Shown: positions 4,920-8,019 of the stretch, in pieces
How the letters are laid out: each line of letters begins with the position of its first letter
How positions within the stretch are numbered: position 1 is the first letter of the stretch
Source: JBBSVE01 sp038233815
GTDB lineage: Bacteria; Pseudomonadota; Alphaproteobacteria; Rhodobacterales; Rhodobacteraceae
Reading direction: 5' to 3'
Assembly: GCA_038233815.1 (NCBI GenBank)
Contig: JBBSVE010000136.1
Location: 1 to 8,019, forward strand
Length of the DNA stretch: 8,019 nucleotides
Translations under genes and position numbers: made by a program
Notes under the pieces: generated by a model
Seen by the model: the letters and a program-made list of their open reading frames with translations, nothing else
Told to the model about the DNA's origin: nothing
The model's database searches: none

Positions 4920-7900
4920 ATGCCCCGCGACACAGCCCCCGATCCCTGGGACATCATCACCCGCCATGCGCTGGGCTGCGAAGGCGCGCTTGTGTCGGAC
5001 ATGATCGCGGATGCGGGGCTGTCGGGTGCCGACCGCAAGCGTATCGCGGACGCGGGTGCGGAGCTTGTGCGCCGTATCCGGGCCTCGGCGAAACCGGGGT
5101 TGATGGAGGTCTTTCTCGCCGAATACGGGCTCTCCACTGACGAGGGCGTCGCACTCATGTGTCTGGCGGAGGCGCTGCTCCGCGTGCCCGACGCGCCCAC
5201 GATGGATGCGCTGATCGAGGACAAGATAGCGCCTTCGGACTGGGGGCGTCATCTGGGCCGGTCGGCCTCCAGCCTCGTCAACGCCTCGACCTGGGCGCTG
5301 ATGCTGACGGGGCGCGTGCTCGACGAGCGCGGTCCGGGCATCGCGGGCAGCCTGCGCGGTGCCGTCCGCCGTCTGGGGGAGCCTGTGATCCGCACCGCCG
5401 TCGCCCGCGCGATGAAGGAGATGGGCCGCCAGTTCGTGCTGGGCGAGGACATCTCCGCCGCGATGAAGCGCGCGCGGGAGCTGGAGGCCACGGGCTACAC
5501 CTTGAGCTACGACATGCTGGGCGAGGCCGCGCGCACCGAGGCCGACGCGCTGCGCTACCAGCGCGCCTACAGCGATGCGATTCGCGCCATCGGCAAGGCC
5601 GCGACCTCGCACGACATCCGCGACAATCCCGGCATCTCGGTCAAGCTCTCCGCGCTGCATCCGCGCTACGAGGTGGCCAAGCGGGAGCGGGTGATGGCCG
5701 AACTGGTGCCCCGGGTCCGCGCGCTGGCGGGCCTCGCACGCGATGCGGGTCTCGGCTTCAACATCGATGCCGAGGAGGCCGACCGCCTGGCCCTGTCTCT
5801 CGACGTGATCGAAGCGGTGCTGTCGGACCGGGATCTGGAGGGCTGGGATGGGTTCGGCGTCGTCGTGCAGGCCTACGGGCGGCGCGCGGGCGCGGTGATC
5901 GACTGGCTCCACGCGATGGCGGAACGGCTGGACCGCCGGATCATGGTGCGGCTGGTTAAGGGCGCCTACTGGGACGCCGAGGTGAAGCGGGCGCAGGTGC
6001 TGGGCCTTGCCTCCTTCCCGGTCTATACCCGCAAGGAAGCGACCGACGTCAGCTACATCGCCAACGCGAAAAAGCTCCTGTCGATGACCGACCGGATCTA
6101 TCCGCAATTCGCCACGCACAACGCGCACACCGTCGCGGCGATCCTCGACATGGCGGACGACCCGCGCGCATACGAGTTCCAGCGCCTGCACGGGATGGGC
6201 GAGCGGCTGCACGCCATCGTCCATGAGGATCACCATACGCGCTGCCGGATCTATGCCCCGGTCGGCGCGCACCGTGACCTGCTGGCCTATCTGGTGCGGC
6301 GTCTGCTGGAGAATGGGGCCAACTCCTCCTTCGTGAACCAGATCGTCGACGAGGCGGTGCCGCCGTCGGAGGTCGCCGCTTGCCCGCTGGACGCGATGGA
6401 GCGGATCGCACCGGCAGCGAACCCCCTGATCGCCACCGGACCCACGCTCTTTCCCGGGCGCGACAATTCGCATGGCTGGGATCTGACGGACGCGGGCGAT
6501 CTGGCCGAGATCGAGGCCGCGCGCATGCCGTTCCGGGAGACGTCGTTCGAGGCGGGTCCGGTGATCGCAGGTGCCCTTTCGGATGCTACGGAGCGGGAGG
6601 TCTGCGATCCCGCGACGGGCGCGGCGCTGGGCCGGGTCACGGATGCGTCCGTGGCCGATGTGGAAACGGCGCTGACGGCCGCGCGTGTCTGGGATGCAAC
6701 GGGGGATGAGCGGGCGCAGGTGCTGCTCCGTGCGGCCGCACTTTATGAGGCGAACTTCGGCCGCATCTTCGCGCTTCTGGCGCGCGAGGCGGGCAAGACG
6801 CTGCCCGATGCTGTGGGGGAGTTGCGCGAGGCGGTGGACTTCCTGCGCTACTACGCCAACCGGATCGAGGGGCTGGACGCCCCGGCGCGCGGCCTGTTCA
6901 CCTGCATCTCGCCCTGGAACTTTCCGCTGGCCATCTTCACCGGGCAGTTCGCGGCGGCACTTGCCGCGGGGAACGCCGTGCTGGCCAAGCCTGCCGAGCA
7001 GACGCCGCTGATCGCGTCGCTCGCCGTCGGGCTGCTGCTGGAGGCCGGGGTGCCTGCGACGGCGCTGCAACTCCTGCCCGGCGACGGCGGGACGGTGGGG
7101 GCGGCGCTGACGTCCGACGCGCGCGTGGACGGCGTGTGCTTCACCGGCTCCACCGATACGGCGCAGGCGATCCGGCGCGCGATGGCTGCCCACCTCTCCC
7201 CCACAGCACCGCTGATCGCGGAGACGGGGGGCCTCAACGCGATGGTGGTGGACAGCACCGCACTGCCCGAACAGGCGGTGCGCGACGTTCTGGCTTCCGC
7301 CTTTCAGTCCGCAGGGCAACGCTGTTCGGCGCTGCGCTGCCTCTACCTGCAAAAGGACGTGGCATCGGGCGTGGAGGAGATGCTCTTCGGCGCAATGGAC
7401 GATCTGGCGCCGGGCGATCCATGGGCGCTTGCTACCGACGTCGGCCCGGTGATCGACGCCGAAGCGCAGGCGGGCATTCGCGCCTATATCGAGAAAGCAC
7501 GGGCCGAGGGGCGCATGCTGAAGGAAGGTCGCACCTCCGCGTCCGGCCATTTCATAGCACCGACCGTCATCCGCGTTACGGGTATCGCGGACATGGAGCG
7601 GGAGATCTTTGGCCCCGTCCTTCACATCGCGCACTGGAAGGCGGGGGAACTGAACGCCATCGTGGATGCGGTGAACGCCACCGGTTACGGCCTGACCTTC
7701 GGGCTCCACAGCCGGATCGACGACCGGGTGGAGCGTGTGGTGAGCCGGATTCATGCCGGGAACACATACGTCAACCGCAACCAGATCGGCGCGGTCGTGG
7801 GCAGCCAGCCGTTCGGCGGCGAGGGCCTTTCGGGGACCGGGCCGAAAGCGGGTGGGCCGGACTATCTGGGGCGGTTCTGCCGTGCGCCTGCGATGGACGT

Positions 7901-8019
7901 GACCGAGGGTGCCGACGCGCCGGTGCCGGAGGCGACGGTGGCCGCCGCCTTGCGCGCAAGCGCGCCCCCGGTGGCGGGTGCGGCTCACGACCTTCCCGGT
8001 CCGACGGGGGAGTCGAACC
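4920..8019 (+). CDS. putA: bifunctional proline dehydrogenase / L-glutamate gamma-semialdehyde dehydrogenase, 3' end beyond window
   Basis: Oxidises proline to glutamate in two steps: an FAD-dependent proline dehydrogenase passes electrons to the quinone pool, then an NAD-dependent aldehyde dehydrogenase acts on the semialdehyde. The frame is open from ATG 4920 (GAGG 9 bases upstream) to the window end: 1033 residues, no stop or frameshift. Residues 1-110 are the helical PutA arm; there is no N-terminal ribbon-helix-helix domain. Proline dehydrogenase barrel: VKLSALHPRYE (241-251), FNIDAEEADR (280-289), RLVKGAYWD (344-352), ATHNAH (398-403), YLVRRLLENGANSSF from Tyr457 with Arg460/Arg461. Aldehyde dehydrogenase: ISPWNFPLA (663-671), AKPAEQT (689-695), FTGST (741-745), ETGG (768-771), catalytic Cys802 in AGQRCSALR, EIFGPV (895-900), NRNQIGA (952-958). 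It runs past the roughly 1000 residues of short PutAs and reaches LPGPTGESN (1025-1033), so a type B protein with a C-terminal domain is likely, about 100 residues still missing. Confidence 0.97.
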   Translation, partial: MPRDTAPDPWDIITRHALGCEGALVSDMIADAGLSGADRKRIADAGAELVRRIRASAKPGLMEVFLAEYGLSTDEGVALMCLAEALLRVPDAPTMDALIEDKIAPSDWGRHLGRSASSLVNASTWALMLTGRVLDERGPGIAGSLRGAVRRLGEPVIRTAVARAMKEMGRQFVLGEDISAAMKRARELEATGYTLSYDMLGEAARTEADALRYQRAYSDAIRAIGKAATSHDIRDNPGISVKLSALHPRYEVAKRERVMAELVPRVRALAGLARDAGLGFNIDAEEADRLALSLDVIEAVLSDRDLEGWDGFGVVVQAYGRRAGAVIDWLHAMAERLDRRIMVRLVKGAYWDAEVKRAQVLGLASFPVYTRKEATDVSYIANAKKLLSMTDRIYPQFATHNAHTVAAILDMADDPRAYEFQRLHGMGERLHAIVHEDHHTRCRIYAPVGAHRDLLAYLVRRLLENGANSSFVNQIVDEAVPPSEVAACPLDAMERIAPAANPLIATGPTLFPGRDNSHGWDLTDAGDLAEIEAARMPFRETSFEAGPVIAGALSDATEREVCDPATGAALGRVTDASVADVETALTAARVWDATGDERAQVLLRAAALYEANFGRIFALLAREAGKTLPDAVGELREAVDFLRYYANRIEGLDAPARGLFTCISPWNFPLAIFTGQFAAALAAGNAVLAKPAEQTPLIASLAVGLLLEAGVPATALQLLPGDGGTVGAALTSDARVDGVCFTGSTDTAQAIRRAMAAHLSPTAPLIAETGGLNAMVVDSTALPEQAVRDVLASAFQSAGQRCSALRCLYLQKDVASGVEEMLFGAMDDLAPGDPWALATDVGPVIDAEAQAGIRAYIEKARAEGRMLKEGRTSASGHFIAPTVIRVTGIADMEREIFGPVLHIAHWKAGELNAIVDAVNATGYGLTFGLHSRIDDRVERVVSRIHAGNTYVNRNQIGAVVGSQPFGGEGLSGTGPKAGGPDYLGRFCRAPAMDVTEGADAPVPEATVAAALRASAPPVAGAAHDLPGPTGESN

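Noticed and set aside
3578..5224. A 548-codon minus-strand frame
   Set aside because: It crosses the transporter end, all of metF and the putA start on the opposite strand, and its composition is typical of a shadow frame.
4860..7988. A 1042-codon open frame on the minus strand
   Set aside because: It lies exactly opposite putA, whose plus-strand frame is intact and has every expected motif. The antisense product is rich in Arg, His and Gly with no recognisable domain. It is a by-product of G/C-ending codons in putA.

Overview
The window is GC-rich, with strongly G/C-biased third codon positions, and reads as chromosomal DNA of an alphaproteobacterium, most likely of the Rhodobacterales. The grounds are the MetF sequence (close to the pattern I recall for Rhodobacteraceae), a PutA that lacks the N-terminal ribbon-helix-helix domain, and a DUF3618 / holin-superfamily / nutrient-deprivation-induced cluster typical of alphaproteobacteria. 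The taxonomic call is from recall of family patterns, not from a search. I saw no tRNA, rRNA, CRISPR array, insertion sequence or integration scar.

Left part (90-2276, minus strand): a tightly packed three-gene operon read right to left. It encodes a nutrient-deprivation-induced-like protein (2276-1665), a small holin-superfamily membrane protein (1668-1255) and a DUF3618 protein (1265-90). The genes overlap by 4 and 11 bases and all are predicted membrane-associated. They look like a stress or stationary-phase envelope module; the biochemical function is unknown. A GC-rich hairpin lies just past the end of the operon.

Middle (2277-2625): a divergent intergenic region of about 350 bases. It carries three GGAAC elements, each followed 16 bases on by a 3-of-4 match to the alphaproteobacterial general-stress (EcfG-type) -10, facing both ways. 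It also has two perfect inverted repeats in the likely leader of the stress operon, and a 21-codon open frame whose stop overlaps an ATG of the next gene as ATGA. Rightwards from here is an AI-2E-family transporter (2626-3777).

Right part (plus strand): metF (3917-4795), 5,10-methylenetetrahydrofolate reductase, then putA (4920 to the window end, incomplete), the bifunctional proline dehydrogenase / glutamate-semialdehyde dehydrogenase. putA has no stop in the window. The very long antisense open frame opposite it (4860-7988, minus) is a shadow of its codon bias. The putA leader holds a TATATT box and a 7-bp inverted repeat that could be an operator.

Nothing here is clearly a new system. The best candidates for a second look are the stress-envelope operon with its divergent control region, the possible translational coupling ahead of the transporter, and the putA leader repeat.
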